This document shows positions 15,430 to 24,304 of a stretch of DNA of 64,000 nt, in pieces; the stretch's first letter is position 1, and each line of letters starts with the position of its first letter. Under the pieces are notes generated by a model. The model ran no database searches. It saw only the letters and a program-made list of their open reading frames with translations, and was not told the DNA's origin. Position numbers and translations under genes: made by a program. Origin of the DNA: Armatimonadota bacterium (GTDB lineage Bacteria; Sysuimicrobiota; Sysuimicrobiia; Sysuimicrobiales; Sysuimicrobiaceae); contig JANXBY010000057.1 in NCBI GenBank assembly GCA_025060455.1, positions 52,424-116,423 on the forward strand. Reading direction: 5' to 3'.

Positions 15430-15651
15430 CTACCGGCGCGGGAGCTCCACGGTTCGGCCCGAGCGCACTTCCACCAGCCGGTAGTCCTGCTTCCGGTACG
15501 TCTCCGTCGCCCCACACCGCGGGCAGGTGTGGTAGTTGGCCGCGAAGGTGCCGCGGGCGAACGAACCGGTGTCGGTGCGGAGACCGGTGTCGAACACGTC
15601 CCCGCACGCCCGGCACGCCACGTGCAGCGCCACCCGTGCCACCGCGCTCAC
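15430..15651 (-). CDS. Small zinc-ribbon protein
   Basis: Protein of 73 residues with a four-Cys ribbon: CRACG near residue 17 and CPRCG near residue 43, separated by an aromatic-containing strand (FAANYHTC). The short C-terminal tail ends VRSGRTVELPRR. The GTG start overlaps the stop of the upstream gene (GTGA) by 4 bases, which fixes the start and shows operon coupling. The frame continues open upstream, but that part lies inside the neighbouring gene. Function unknown; a nucleic-acid or protein-binding adaptor is possible. Confidence 0.68.
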   Translation of the reverse strand: MSAVARVALHVACRACGDVFDTGLRTDTGSFARGTFAANYHTCPRCGATETYRKQDYRLVEVRSGRTVELPRR

Positions 15652-16022
15652 GGGGCGCCTTGCACGCCCCGCAGCCACGCTTCCACCGCTTGTCGCCGCC
15701 ACACAGCCTTCGTCCCGTACCGGAACTCCGGGCTCGACAGCTCGCCGCGGTCCAACGCCTGCATAAGCTCGGCGGTGCTCCAACCCGACTGCCGCGCCGG
15801 CTCCCACGTGGTCACCACCGACTCGCCCCGGGCCACCAGCTGGCAGAGGGTGCGCAGAAAGCCCGAGGGACCAGACCGTTGTATGATCAAGGCGCAGGCG
15901 GACAAGCCCCGCGGGTGCGCGTGCTCGACCAGGTTGGCGGAGCGTTCCAGCTCCTCGGGGAAGCTGCGCAGGTGGGCCAGGACTTCAAGGTCAAGGGACA
16001 GCGGAAACGGTCGCGGTCCCAC
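15648..16022 (-). CDS. Hypothetical protein with C-terminal DNA-binding-like helix-turn-helix
   Basis: Product of 124 residues if started at GTG 16022. The C-terminal 45 residues (WSTAELMQALDRGEL followed by KAVWRRQAVEAWLRG) resemble the winged helix of excisionase or MerR-like small DNA-binding proteins. The middle has a hydrophobic helix pair but no catalytic motif. The frame stays open back to 16139, but that part is the tRNA-Leu gene, so a start after the tRNA is required; the ribosome binding site is weak. Coupled by 4 bases to the zinc-ribbon gene. Low recognition, moderate support. Confidence 0.55.
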   Translation of the reverse strand: MGPRPFPLSLDLEVLAHLRSFPEELERSANLVEHAHPRGLSACALIIQRSGPSGFLRTLCQLVARGESVVTTWEPARQSGWSTAELMQALDRGELSSPEFRYGTKAVWRRQAVEAWLRGVQGAP

Positions 16023-16043
16023 CGGGCGCTCTTCACCGGGCTG

Positions 16044-16129
16044 TGGTGCCGGAGGAGGGATTTGAACCCCCACGGGCTTGCGCCCACTGCGCCCTGAACG
16101 CAGCGCGTCTGCCTTTCCGCCACTCCGGC
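16044..16129 (-). tRNA. tRNA-Leu (anticodon CAG)
   Basis: On the minus strand the acceptor 5' arm GCCGGAG (16129-16123) pairs with CTCCGGC, followed by discriminator A and an encoded CCA (16044-16046). The anticodon stem CTGCG/CGCAG encloses loop TTCAGGG, giving CAG, which reads CTG Leu codons, abundant in this GC-rich DNA. A long variable arm (class II tRNA) and the T arm GGGGGTTCAAATCCC are present. Length 86 bases. Confidence 0.93.
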
Positions 16130-16141
16130 CCGCATTCATCC

Positions 16142-18439
16142 ATGCTAGCCGGGTGGCGCGGGGTGGTCAAGGTGACCGTGGACGTACAGGTACTGGTGGA
16201 AGACCTGAAACGGTGGGCGGGAAGCCGGGTGGTGCACGTGGAGCGGCTGCCCCCCCGGCCCGCGCGGTTCGCAGACCCCCAGGCGCCCTTGCCGCCCTTG
16301 CTGGCGGAGGCTTTGGCGCGGCTCGGGATCCGGAGGCTTTACTCGCACCAGGCCCGGGCCCTGGACCTGGTGCGGTCCGGCCGGTCGGTGGTGGTGACCA
16401 CCCGCACCGCCAGCGGAAAGACCCTGTGCTACAACCTCCCCGTGCTGGAGACCCTGCTGGCGGACCCGCACGCCAGGGCGCTGTACCTGTTCCCGACCAA
16501 GGCGCTGGCGCAGGACCAGCTGGACACCCTGCAGTCCCTGGGCCTTCCGGTGCGGTGCGACGTATACGACGGGGACACCCCGCCGTCGGAGCGCGCGCGG
16601 GTGCGCGAACAAACCCAGCTGGTCCTCACCAACCCGGACATGCTGCACGTGGGGATCCTCCCCCAGCACGGCCGGTGGGTACGCCTGTTCCGCGGCCTCC
16701 GGTACGTGGTGCTGGACGACCTGCACGTGTATCGGGGCGTGTTCGGCAGCCACGTGGCGGGCGTGATCCGCCGGCTCCGACGTGTGTGCCGCGCGTACGG
16801 CAGCGAGCCGCATTTCGTGTGCACCTCCGCTACCCTGGCCAACCCGGCAGAGTTGGCGGAGCGGATTTTGGGCCTGGCCGCGGAGGTGGTGGACGAGGAC
16901 GGAGCGCCTCAGGGCGCCCGGTGGTTCGTCCTATGGAACCCACCACCCATCCGGGGAGGAGGGCGGCACAGCCCGTACCGCGAAGCCAGTGCCCTACTGC
17001 GGTGGCTGGCCGCCCGCGGGGTGCGCACCATCGTATTCACCAAGGCCCGGAAGGTGACCGAGCTGGTGTACCGCTACGCGGTCACCGCGGCCCCGGACCT
17101 GGCGGGCCGGCTGCGCGCCTACCGAGCGGGCTACCTTCCGGAGGAGCGCCGCGAGATCGAGCGGGCGTTGTTCTCCGGGGAGCTGGTGGGTGTGGTGTCC
17201 ACCAGCGCCCTGGAGCTCGGCATCGACGTGGGCGGCCTGGACGCGGCGGTGTTGGTGGGCTTCCCGGGGACGGTGGCCAGCACGTGGCAGCGGGCGGGCC
17301 GAGCGGGCCGGTCGGGTGCCGACTCCCTGGCGGTGCTGGTGGCCCTGGACGACGCGCTGGACCAGTACCTGATGCGCAACCCGCGCTACCTGTTCGAGCG
17401 GCCGGTGGAGGCGGCGGTCCTGGACCCCGCCAACCCGTACGTGCTGGCCTCCCAGCTACGGTGTGCGGCCGCGGAACTGCCGCTGCGCGACGAGGACTTC
17501 CGGCTGTTCGGGGAGCCCTCCCGGGTGGTGGTGCAGGTGCTGTCGGAAGCGGGAGAGCTCGCGCCTGTAGGCAGGCGATGGTGCTGGCGCGGCGTCCGTT
17601 ACCCTGCCTCACAGGTGGGGATCCGCACCGCAGGAGAGGCGCAGTACGCCATCGTGGAGGAAGGACGGGGCGTGTTGGGTACCGTGGACGAAGCCCGCGC
17701 CCTTGAGCAGGTTCACCCGGGGGCAGTCTACCTGCACCAGGGCGAGACGTACGTGGTGCGGCGTCTGGACCTCCAGGCCCGCGTGGCGACGGTGCGCAGG
17801 CAGGACGTGGACTACTACACCGAGGCGCGCACGGTGACGGACCTGGAGGTACGGAGGATCCAAGCGCGGCGGATCTTGGGGCCGACGGAGGCGTACTTGG
17901 CGGAGGTGGAGGTCACCACCCAAGTGGTGGGTTACGCCCGTAAGCAGTTGGCGGGCGACCGGGTACTGAGCGTGGAGCCCCTGGCCCTGCCCCCGCAGAC
18001 CCTCCGCACGGTGGCGGTGGGCTACAACGTGCCCGACTCCGCCCTGGCAGAGCTGGGCGAGGAGGTGCTGCCGGGAGCCATCCACGCGGCGGAGCACGCG
18101 GCCATCGGGTTGCTCCCGCTGTTCGGGATGTGCGACCGCTGGGACGTGGGCGGGGTCTCCTACCCCCTCCACCCGCAAACCGGAAGGCCTTCGGTGTTCG
18201 TGTACGACGGCTACCCGGGGGGCGTCGGTATCGTGGAGCGCGGGTACCAGGTGATGGAGGAGTGGCTGCGGGCCACGTGGGAAGCGGTGCGGACGTGCCC
18301 GTGCGAAGGAGGGTGTCCGTCGTGCGTGCAGTCGCCCAAGTGCGGGAACGGCAACCAGCCCCTGCACAAGGAAGGCGCGGTGCGGCTGCTGGCCTTCCTG
18401 CTGGGACAGCCCGTCAGGCCGGTTTCCCGCCGGCCGTGA
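16142..18439 (+). CDS. DEAD/DEAH-box helicase with DUF1998 domain (MrfA/YprA-like)
   Basis: ATP-dependent 3'-5' DNA helicase of about 765 residues; the Bacillus homologue MrfA acts in repair of mitomycin-type damage. Motif I is TRTASGKT, motif II reads DDLH instead of DE-A/V-H, motif III is TSATLANP. The second RecA domain has SALELGIDVGGLDAAV and motif VI QRAGRAGR. The C-terminal DUF1998 domain contains the four-Cys metal site CPCEGGCPSCVQSPKC. The start is uncertain: ATG 16142 has no clear ribosome site, and in-frame GTGs at 16163 and 16178 are alternatives. The gene begins just after the divergent tRNA-Leu. Confidence 0.92.
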   Translation: MLAGWRGVVKVTVDVQVLVEDLKRWAGSRVVHVERLPPRPARFADPQAPLPPLLAEALARLGIRRLYSHQARALDLVRSGRSVVVTTRTASGKTLCYNLPVLETLLADPHARALYLFPTKALAQDQLDTLQSLGLPVRCDVYDGDTPPSERARVREQTQLVLTNPDMLHVGILPQHGRWVRLFRGLRYVVLDDLHVYRGVFGSHVAGVIRRLRRVCRAYGSEPHFVCTSATLANPAELAERILGLAAEVVDEDGAPQGARWFVLWNPPPIRGGGRHSPYREASALLRWLAARGVRTIVFTKARKVTELVYRYAVTAAPDLAGRLRAYRAGYLPEERREIERALFSGELVGVVSTSALELGIDVGGLDAAVLVGFPGTVASTWQRAGRAGRSGADSLAVLVALDDALDQYLMRNPRYLFERPVEAAVLDPANPYVLASQLRCAAAELPLRDEDFRLFGEPSRVVVQVLSEAGELAPVGRRWCWRGVRYPASQVGIRTAGEAQYAIVEEGRGVLGTVDEARALEQVHPGAVYLHQGETYVVRRLDLQARVATVRRQDVDYYTEARTVTDLEVRRIQARRILGPTEAYLAEVEVTTQVVGYARKQLAGDRVLSVEPLALPPQTLRTVAVGYNVPDSALAELGEEVLPGAIHAAEHAAIGLLPLFGMCDRWDVGGVSYPLHPQTGRPSVFVYDGYPGGVGIVERGYQVMEEWLRATWEAVRTCPCEGGCPSCVQSPKCGNGNQPLHKEGAVRLLAFLLGQPVRPVSRRP

Positions 18440-18450
18440 GGTGAGAAGGT

Positions 18451-19146
18451 TTGGCGGGCACCCTTTACCTGGTGGCGACCCCCATCGGGAACCTGGAGGA
18501 CGTCACCCTGCGGGCCCTGCGGGTCCTCCGCGAGGTGGACCTGGTGGCCGCGGAGGACACGCGGCAGGTCCGCAAGCTGTTGGACCGCTACGGGATCCAG
18601 CAGCGGGTGGTGAGCTACCACGAGCACAACGAGCGCACCCGCATCCCGCAGCTGTTGGGCGCCCTGCGGTCGGGCCGGTCGGTGGCCCTGGTGAGCGACG
18701 CGGGCACTCCGGTGCTCCAGGACCCCGGCTACCGCCTGGTGCGGGCGTGCGCGGAGGCGGGAATCCCCGTGGTCCCGGTCCCGGGCCCCAGTGCGGTCAC
18801 CGCGGCCCTGGTGGCCTCCGGCCTGCCCACGGATCGGTTCGCCTTCCTGGGGTTTCTGCCGCGGCGGCGGCAGGCCCGACGCCGGTCCCTGGAAGAGGTC
18901 CGAGACCAGCGGGCGACCCTGGTGCTGTTCGAGTCGCCCCGCAGGCTGGTGGACTGCCTGCAGGACCTGCTGGAGGTGTTGGGCGACCGCCGCGCGGCGG
19001 TGTGTCGGGAGCTCACCAAGGTGCACGAGGAGGTGCGCCGCGGGAGGCTTTCGGATCTGCTACGCGGGGTGCGCGACCAGCCGGTGCGCGGGGAGGTGAC
19101 CGTGGTGGTGGAAGGTGCGGGCCGTGAGCGGGAAGCTGCCGGCTGA
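18451..19146 (+). CDS. rsmI: 16S rRNA (cytidine-1402-2'-O)-methyltransferase
   Basis: Methylates the ribose of C1402 in the ribosomal P site. The 231-residue protein has the RsmI start [24 protein letters not shown], the EDTR segment, the HEHNE motif, the SAM-binding [19 protein letters not shown] and [21 protein letters not shown], and the C-terminal [15 protein letters not shown]. The TTG start at 18451 is supported by GAGAAGG upstream. It lies 11 bases after the helicase gene and overlaps the next small gene, so co-transcription is likely. Confidence 0.95.
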   Translation: MAGTLYLVATPIGNLEDVTLRALRVLREVDLVAAEDTRQVRKLLDRYGIQQRVVSYHEHNERTRIPQLLGALRSGRSVALVSDAGTPVLQDPGYRLVRACAEAGIPVVPVPGPSAVTAALVASGLPTDRFAFLGFLPRRRQARRRSLEEVRDQRATLVLFESPRRLVDCLQDLLEVLGDRRAAVCRELTKVHEEVRRGRLSDLLRGVRDQPVRGEVTVVVEGAGREREAAG

Positions 19147-19468
19147 CCGGCTGTTTGTGTACGGCACCTTGCGAGACCAGGGACTCGTGCGCGCCCTCAC
19201 CGGAAGGGTGTTCCCGTCCCGACCCGCGCGGCTGCTGGGCTGGCGGCTGGTCCCCCCGGAGCAGGCGGCTTCCGGCTACCCAGAGGTGGAGCCGTGCCCG
19301 GGTGCGTGGGTGGACGGACTGCTGCTGGAAGGGCTGGACGCCCACGTGCTGCGCTCGCTGGACGCCTACGAAGAAGGTTACGTGCGGCGGCGGGTCACGG
19401 TGCACGTGGGAGGCGGCACGGTGGACGCCCACGTGTACGTGCCGGAGCGGCTTGAGCGCCTGCGGTGA
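19124..19468 (+). CDS. Gamma-glutamylcyclotransferase-like (AIG2/GGCT fold) protein
   Basis: Protein of 114 residues with the glycine-rich substrate loop [11 protein letters not shown] near the N-terminus and the region [16 protein letters not shown], which holds the expected catalytic Glu. The family cyclises gamma-glutamyl amino acids or amines to 5-oxoproline; the actual substrate varies and cannot be told here. GTG 19124 has GGAAGG 8 bases upstream and overlaps the end of rsmI; GTG 19115 is an alternative. Confidence 0.8.
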   Translation: MSGKLPADRLFVYGTLRDQGLVRALTGRVFPSRPARLLGWRLVPPEQAASGYPEVEPCPGAWVDGLLLEGLDAHVLRSLDAYEEGYVRRRVTVHVGGGTVDAHVYVPERLERLR

Positions 19469-19544
19469 GCCTTGCCGGGTGAAGGAGGCCTGTGGGCGGT
19501 CCGCGAAAACCACCCCTGATCCCGAACCAGGGAGGGATCCTCCG

Positions 19545-20867
19545 GTGATCTGGAACCCGCAAGCGGAGACCATGCCCCGGGCTCAGCTGGAGCGCCTGCA
19601 GCTGGAGCGGCTGCAGGCGCTGGTGCGCTACGTGTACGAGCGGGTGGGGCCGTACCGGCGGCGGATGCAGGAGGCGGGGGTCACGCCCGGAGACATCCGC
19701 CACCTGCAGGATGTGACCAAACTGCCCTTCACCACCAAGCAGGACTTCCGCGACCACTACCCCTTCGGGCTGTTCGCTGTCCCCCTGGACCAGGTGGTGC
19801 GGATCCACGCCTCCTCGGGCACCACCGGCAAGCCCACGGTGGTGGGCTACACACGCCGCGACCTGCAGACCTGGGCGGAGGTGTGCGCGCGGTGCCTCGC
19901 GGCGTCCGGCGCCCAGCCGGGCGACGTGTTCCAGAACGCTTACGGGTACGGGCTGTTTACCGGGGGGCTGGGGATGCACGCGGGGGCGGAGCTCATGGGC
20001 CTGGTAGTGGTCCCCGCCTCCGGCGGCAACACCGAACGCCAGGTGCTCCTTCTGCAGGACTTTGGTGCCAGGGTGCTGGCATGCACCCCTTCGTACGCGC
20101 TGACCCTGGCGGAAGCTCTGCTGGACCGCGGGATCCAGCCCGGCCAGCTGCCGCTGCGCTACGGGGTCCTGGGTGCCGAGCCGTGGACGGAGGCCATGCG
20201 CCGACAGATCGAGGAAAAGCTCGGCATCGCCGCGGTGAACATCTACGGCCTCAGCGAAGTCATCGGGCCGGGCGTGTCCAACGAGTGCGTGGAGGAGCGG
20301 AACGGCTCCCACGTGTTCGAGGACCACTTCCTCGTGGAGGTGGTGGATCCCCTCACGGGCGAGCCGCTGCCATACGGCCGGGAGGGCGAACTGGTGTTCA
20401 CCACCCTTACCAAGGAGGCGCTGCCCGTGGTGCGGTACCGGACAGGGGACGTGGCGGCTCTGAACCCGGAGCCCTGCCGGTGCGGCCGCACCTTCGTGCG
20501 GATGTCCCGGGTGCTTGGGCGGACCGACGACATGTTGGTGGTGCGCGGGGTCAACGTGTACCCCTCCCAGGTGGAGGCCGCCCTGGTGGGTCTTCCCCAA
20601 CTCAGCCCGCACTACCAGATCGTGGTGACGCGGGAGAGGACCCTAGACAACCTGGAAGTGCGGATCGAGGTGGACCCTGGTTTCAGCCAGAAGGTGGGTA
20701 CCCTGGACCCTGCTCACCCGGAGGTGGAGGCGCTGGTCCGGCGCGCGGAGCGGGCCCTGTACGGGGTCCTGAACCTGCACGCCAGGGTCACCCTCGCCGC
20801 GCCGGGGACACTGCCCCGCAGCGAGGGCGGGAAGCTGCGGCGGGTCGTCGACCAGCGGAAGCTGTGA
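19545..20867 (+). CDS. paaK: Phenylacetate-CoA ligase (AMP-forming)
   Basis: Activates phenylacetate or a related aryl acid to its CoA thioester. The 440-residue length is typical of PaaK. Visible motifs are the P-loop [13 protein letters not shown], the A5-like [21 protein letters not shown] with the zinc-site [10 protein letters not shown], and the hinge [20 protein letters not shown] before the C-terminal domain. GTG 19545 follows GGGAGGGA at 8 bases. Its stop overlaps the thioesterase start. No other paa catabolic gene is in the window, so the pathway may be completed elsewhere, or the ligase may serve another aryl acid. Confidence 0.92.
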   Translation: MIWNPQAETMPRAQLERLQLERLQALVRYVYERVGPYRRRMQEAGVTPGDIRHLQDVTKLPFTTKQDFRDHYPFGLFAVPLDQVVRIHASSGTTGKPTVVGYTRRDLQTWAEVCARCLAASGAQPGDVFQNAYGYGLFTGGLGMHAGAELMGLVVVPASGGNTERQVLLLQDFGARVLACTPSYALTLAEALLDRGIQPGQLPLRYGVLGAEPWTEAMRRQIEEKLGIAAVNIYGLSEVIGPGVSNECVEERNGSHVFEDHFLVEVVDPLTGEPLPYGREGELVFTTLTKEALPVVRYRTGDVAALNPEPCRCGRTFVRMSRVLGRTDDMLVVRGVNVYPSQVEAALVGLPQLSPHYQIVVTRERTLDNLEVRIEVDPGFSQKVGTLDPAHPEVEALVRRAERALYGVLNLHARVTLAAPGTLPRSEGGKLRRVVDQRKL

Positions 20868-21289
20868 GGGAAGCCGCGGTCCCCAAGGGGTTGCTGGAGT
20901 CGTTCCGGGCGGATCCCTTCGGCCGGCTTCTCGGGGCGGAGGTGGAGGAAGTCCGCCCGGGGTACGCCCGGGCGAGCCTGCAGCTGCGCCCCGAACACCG
21001 GAACTTCCACGGGGTGGTGCACGGCGGGCTGGTGTTCTCGCTGGCGGACGTCGCCTTTGCCGCGGCCAGCAACAGCCACAACCAGCGGTCCCTGGCGGTC
21101 TCCGCCACCATCCACTTCCTGCGGGCGCCTGCACCGGGCCGGCTGGAGGCGGAGTGCACGGAGGAACACCGCAGCCGCAGCCTAGGGTCCTACCGCGTGG
21201 TGGTACGGGACTCCGAGGGGCGGCTGGTGGCCACCATGCAGGCCCTGGTGTACCGGCAGGAGGAGCCGGTGATCCCCACGCCACCATGA
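20864..21289 (+). CDS. PaaI-type hotdog-fold thioesterase
   Basis: Hydrolyses (aryl)acyl-CoA, rescuing CoA from dead-end thioesters. In the 141-residue protein the hotdog signature [22 protein letters not shown] carries the HGG loop and catalytic Asp, followed by [10 protein letters not shown] and the last strand [11 protein letters not shown] start overlaps the paaK stop by 4 bases, which supports work on the product of the ligase. Its stop overlaps the MFS ATG. Substrate inferred from the neighbour. Confidence 0.88.
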   Translation: MREAAVPKGLLESFRADPFGRLLGAEVEEVRPGYARASLQLRPEHRNFHGVVHGGLVFSLADVAFAAASNSHNQRSLAVSATIHFLRAPAPGRLEAECTEEHRSRSLGSYRVVVRDSEGRLVATMQALVYRQEEPVIPTPP

Positions 21290-22503
21290 AGGCGGATGTC
21301 CTGGCCGGGCCGCGCAGCGCCCTGCGGCCCCTGCGGCACCGGGACTTCCGCCTGCTGTGGACCGGCCTGCTGATCTCCAACACCGGCACGTGGATGCAGT
21401 TCGTGGCCGTGGGCTACCTGGTGGACCGGCTGACCCTGTCGCCCTTCTACCTCGGGGTGCTGGCCCTGGCACAGGCGGTGCCGCGGTTCCTGCTGGCCCC
21501 CGTGGGCGGGGCTCTGGCGGACCGGTGGGACCGGAAGGCCCTGCTGTTCTGGACCAACGCGTGGCTGGCCGCCACCGGCCTGGCGCTGGTGATCCTCACG
21601 GCCGCCGGGTGGGTGCGGGTGTGGCACGTGGTGGTGCTGGCGGGGCTGAACTCCGCCCTGCAGTCGTTCGACATGCCCGCGCGGCACTCGTGGATCCCCA
21701 GTCTGGTGGAGGAGGACGAGGTCCTGCAGGCGGTCACCCTCAACTCCGTGGCCTTCAACGGCGCGGGCATTCTGGGCCCTTCCCTGGCGGGGCTGGTCAT
21801 CGCCGCGGGCGGCGAGGCGGCCTGCTTCCTCCTCAACGCGGTTTCGTACGGGGCCGTCCTGCTCGCGCTGCAGCGCATGGGCGCCCCTCCACCTCCCGGC
21901 TCGGGCAGGGCCTCGGTACTGGAGGAGATCCGCGAGGCGGTCCGGCTGGTCCGGACGGACCGTACGGTGGCCACGGTGCTGGCCACGGTGGCAGCCCTGA
22001 ACTTCCTGGGACGCCCCTACTTCCGCCTGATGCCGGCGTTCGCGCGCGAGGTGCTGCACACAGACGCCGTGGGTCTGGGCCTGCTACAGGCGGCGCCCGG
22101 GGTGGGCACGTTGCTGGCACCGTGGTACGTGACCGCGGGGCGGCGGGGCGGCAGCGGACGGCTGCTGCATCGGTCGACGTGTGCCCTGGGCGTGTGCGTG
22201 GTGTTGTTCGCCTTCAGCCCCGGGCTGGGTTGGGCCCTGGCCCTGCTGGTGGCCGCGGGGCTGTTTCAGTCCGCGGCGCTTTCCTCCGCCAACGCGCTGG
22301 TGCAGACGTCTGTGGACCCCAGTATACGGGGTCGGGTGATGGGGTTGTACTCTGTCACCGCCTTCGGCATGTTCACCCTGGGGAGCTTTCCCTTCGGCGC
22401 CCTGGCGGAGTGGGTGGGCACGGCCGCCGCCCTGGCGGTGGGTGGAGCGCTTACGAGCCTGGCCGCCTGGGTGGCGGGACCGCGGCTGCGGCGGATCGGC
22501 TAG
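21286..22503 (+). CDS. MFS transporter (EntS/enterobactin-exporter-like subgroup)
   Basis: Twelve-helix major facilitator of 405 residues. It shows LRHRDFRLLWTGLLISNTGTWMQ in helix 1, the inter-helix motif GGALADRWDRKALL between helices 2 and 3, and a second related motif SIRGRVMGLYSVTAFGMF in the C-terminal half. The subgroup includes proton-driven exporters of siderophores and drugs; substrate unknown. ATG overlaps the thioesterase stop by 4 bases, and a GNAT gene follows directly, so the four genes from paaK form one transcription unit. Export of an aryl acid would fit but is inference. Confidence 0.85.
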   Translation: MKADVLAGPRSALRPLRHRDFRLLWTGLLISNTGTWMQFVAVGYLVDRLTLSPFYLGVLALAQAVPRFLLAPVGGALADRWDRKALLFWTNAWLAATGLALVILTAAGWVRVWHVVVLAGLNSALQSFDMPARHSWIPSLVEEDEVLQAVTLNSVAFNGAGILGPSLAGLVIAAGGEAACFLLNAVSYGAVLLALQRMGAPPPPGSGRASVLEEIREAVRLVRTDRTVATVLATVAALNFLGRPYFRLMPAFAREVLHTDAVGLGLLQAAPGVGTLLAPWYVTAGRRGGSGRLLHRSTCALGVCVVLFAFSPGLGWALALLVAAGLFQSAALSSANALVQTSVDPSIRGRVMGLYSVTAFGMFTLGSFPFGALAEWVGTAAALAVGGALTSLAAWVAGPRLRRIG

Positions 22504-23133
22504 GTGAGCGACCAGGTTTGCGGGGCGGAAGGGCTGGTGCGGGTCAGACCGGCCCGCGACTCGGACCGACGCGCGGTGGGCCACCTGCTGGCGGTGGTGT
22601 TCGCGGACAAGTTCGCGCCGGTGTTCGGCTGCGACCACGACCGCACCGCGGCCATCCTCGCGGACCTGCCGCCGGCTGGCACCGTGTACGTGGCGGAGGG
22701 AGCGGGTCAGGTGGTGGGGACCTTCACCCTCGTGCTGGACGAACGGCCTCCCGCACCCGTGTGGCCGGTGCTGCGGCGCCACCTGCGCCTGGGTGCAGCG
22801 GTGCGCGCGTTCCTGCTGCTGGAGCTGTTGGGTACCAGCCGGCCAGACCGCCACACCGCCCTGGTGGAGGCGGTCGCGGTACTGCCGGAGTGGAGGGGCC
22901 GGGGTGTGGGCCGGCGGATGATGGCCGAGGCGCTGGCGGAGGCCCGCCGGGCCGGCCGTCAGCGGGTGGGCCTGTACGTGGTGGAAGGCAACCACCCCGC
23001 CGTCCACCTGTACACGTCCCTGGGGTTCCGGGTTCAGGCCACGCACCGGCTGTTTTGGGCTCGGCCGGTGTTCGGCGCCCGGAGGGTCCTGTACATGACC
23101 GCCGAGGTGGGCCTGCCACCGCCGCGGCGGTGA
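22504..23133 (+). CDS. GNAT-family N-acetyltransferase
   Basis: Protein of 209 residues with the GNAT acetyl-CoA site VEAVAVLPEWRGRGVGRRMMAEALAEAR and the C-terminal strand-helix YVVEGNHPAVHLYTSLGFRV. The N-terminal half has an insertion (about residues 75-110) rich in Leu and Arg that is longer than in minimal GNATs. GTG start directly follows the MFS stop. Acetyl acceptor unknown. Convergent with thyX, 27 bases apart. Confidence 0.85.
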   Translation: MSDQVCGAEGLVRVRPARDSDRRAVGHLLAVVFADKFAPVFGCDHDRTAAILADLPPAGTVYVAEGAGQVVGTFTLVLDERPPAPVWPVLRRHLRLGAAVRAFLLLELLGTSRPDRHTALVEAVAVLPEWRGRGVGRRMMAEALAEARRAGRQRVGLYVVEGNHPAVHLYTSLGFRVQATHRLFWARPVFGARRVLYMTAEVGLPPPRR

Positions 23134-23160
23134 GCGGTAGCCCGCACCGTCCCGCGAGGC

Positions 23161-23961
23161 CTACTCGTCCGCCTCGAGCCGCCGGCGTTCCAGGGTCTGA
23201 ACCCGCTCCCCGGTTGGCAGGAGGTGTTCGGCCACATGAAAGTCTTGGTACAGGTGCGGTGCCAGCGGCTGCGCCACCTCCGTGAAGATCTTGAGTGCCA
23301 CCTCCCGGATCTCCGCGTCCGCGTGCAGGCTGCCCCTCTTCTCGAAGAACTCCCTCCAGGAGCGGTGGTTGCCCGTCATCACGATGTGCGTCTCCGTCAT
23401 GTTGGGCAGCACGCACCGGGCTGCTTCCCGCGCCCGCTTCCGGCGCAGCCTGCGGTCTGGCAGAGCAGATAACTTGCGCTGGGCCAGCTCCACCAGCTGC
23501 CGGTACGCGCGCTGGGTGGTGGTGTACACCTCCTGCAGGATCTCCAGGGCTTCCGGGTCCTCGCGGAACAGGGGCGGGACCACCGCGGCAGCGTCCTCCT
23601 CGTTGTAGAACCGCTGCGACAGCTGGGAGAAGGAGAAGTGGCGGTGGCGCACCAGCTCGTGGGTGCAGCTCCGGGACACCCCCAACAGGACCACGGTGAA
23701 CCCCGCGTGCTCCACGACGCTGAAGTGCTCCTGAGCCAAGATGTTCTGCAGATACGCCTGGTTGGACCGACCGCTGGGGTTGGACCAGGACTGGTAGCAC
23801 AGCCGCCCGGCGAACTCCGCCAGCACCTCCGCGTCGCGGACAGAGTCCGTCTGCCACACGGCCCAAGGGGTGCCCTCCCACGCGTCCAGGGTGAAGGTGG
23901 TGTGGGCCACCTTCCAGATGCGGAGCTGGGAAACCGGCAGCTGCGTCCTCGTCTCCGCCAT
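23161..23961 (-). CDS. thyX: Flavin-dependent thymidylate synthase
   Basis: Makes dTMP from dUMP using methylene-THF, FAD and NADPH. The 266-residue protein contains the ThyX signature HELVRHRHFSFSQLSQRF, where the usual last Tyr is Phe, and conserved blocks GRLCYQSW, VVEHAGFTVVLLGVSRSCTHEL and VMTGNHRSWREFFEKRG. ATG 23961 is preceded by GAGGAGG at 6 bases. No classical thyA is in the window. The gene stands alone between GNAT and a divergent small membrane-protein gene. Confidence 0.95.
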   Translation of the reverse strand: MAETRTQLPVSQLRIWKVAHTTFTLDAWEGTPWAVWQTDSVRDAEVLAEFAGRLCYQSWSNPSGRSNQAYLQNILAQEHFSVVEHAGFTVVLLGVSRSCTHELVRHRHFSFSQLSQRFYNEEDAAAVVPPLFREDPEALEILQEVYTTTQRAYRQLVELAQRKLSALPDRRLRRKRAREAARCVLPNMTETHIVMTGNHRSWREFFEKRGSLHADAEIREVALKIFTEVAQPLAPHLYQDFHVAEHLLPTGERVQTLERRRLEADE

Positions 23962-24045
23962 ACCAGACCTCCTCGCAGTGGGTCATGGCGGAGTTCGTCC
24001 CCGGCTGGAGGATTCCCTGTTATCATAAGGCGCGGAGGTGCGGCG

Positions 24046-24279
24046 TTGTTCCTGTTCTGGCTGCTGGTGGTGCTGCTCCTGGTTGGCCTGTACGCGGGGC
24101 TAGTGGCCGCCGGGCTCATGGACCTGAGCCTGGGCGTACCTCCAGGCCACCCCGTGCGCCGGCTGGCACAGCTGGCGGCGCGGCCGTTCCGGCGCTCGGC
24201 CCCGGACGAGGACGCGGTGGAGGAGATGGCCCGCCGGCTGCGGGGCGGCCCTGGCTCGTGGCCCGCGGCGGGTACGTAG
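24046..24279 (+). CDS. Small single-helix membrane protein, function unknown
   Basis: TTG start at 24046 with GGAGG 7 bases upstream yields 77 residues: one strongly hydrophobic N-terminal helix (residues 2-25), then a basic and proline-containing cytoplasmic-type tail with a short charged helix (EDAVEEMARRL). A possible -10 (TATCAT) lies at 24021-24026. It is followed by the Nudix gene 25 bases later. No family recognised; it could be a small regulator or stress membrane peptide, or an overpredicted frame. Confidence 0.5.
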   Translation: MFLFWLLVVLLLVGLYAGLVAAGLMDLSLGVPPGHPVRRLAQLAARPFRRSAPDEDAVEEMARRLRGGPGSWPAAGT

Positions 24280-24304
24280 CGCGGCTGCCGCCGAGTGACT
24301 GCCG

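Noticed and set aside
16023..16139. Upstream part of the HTH-like frame
   Set aside because: It lies over the tRNA-Leu gene, whose fold and CCA end are clear.
22084..23046. Long minus-strand frame of 320 codons
   Set aside because: It is antisense to MFS and GNAT genes, with a His/Gln/Arg-rich composition typical of shadow frames.
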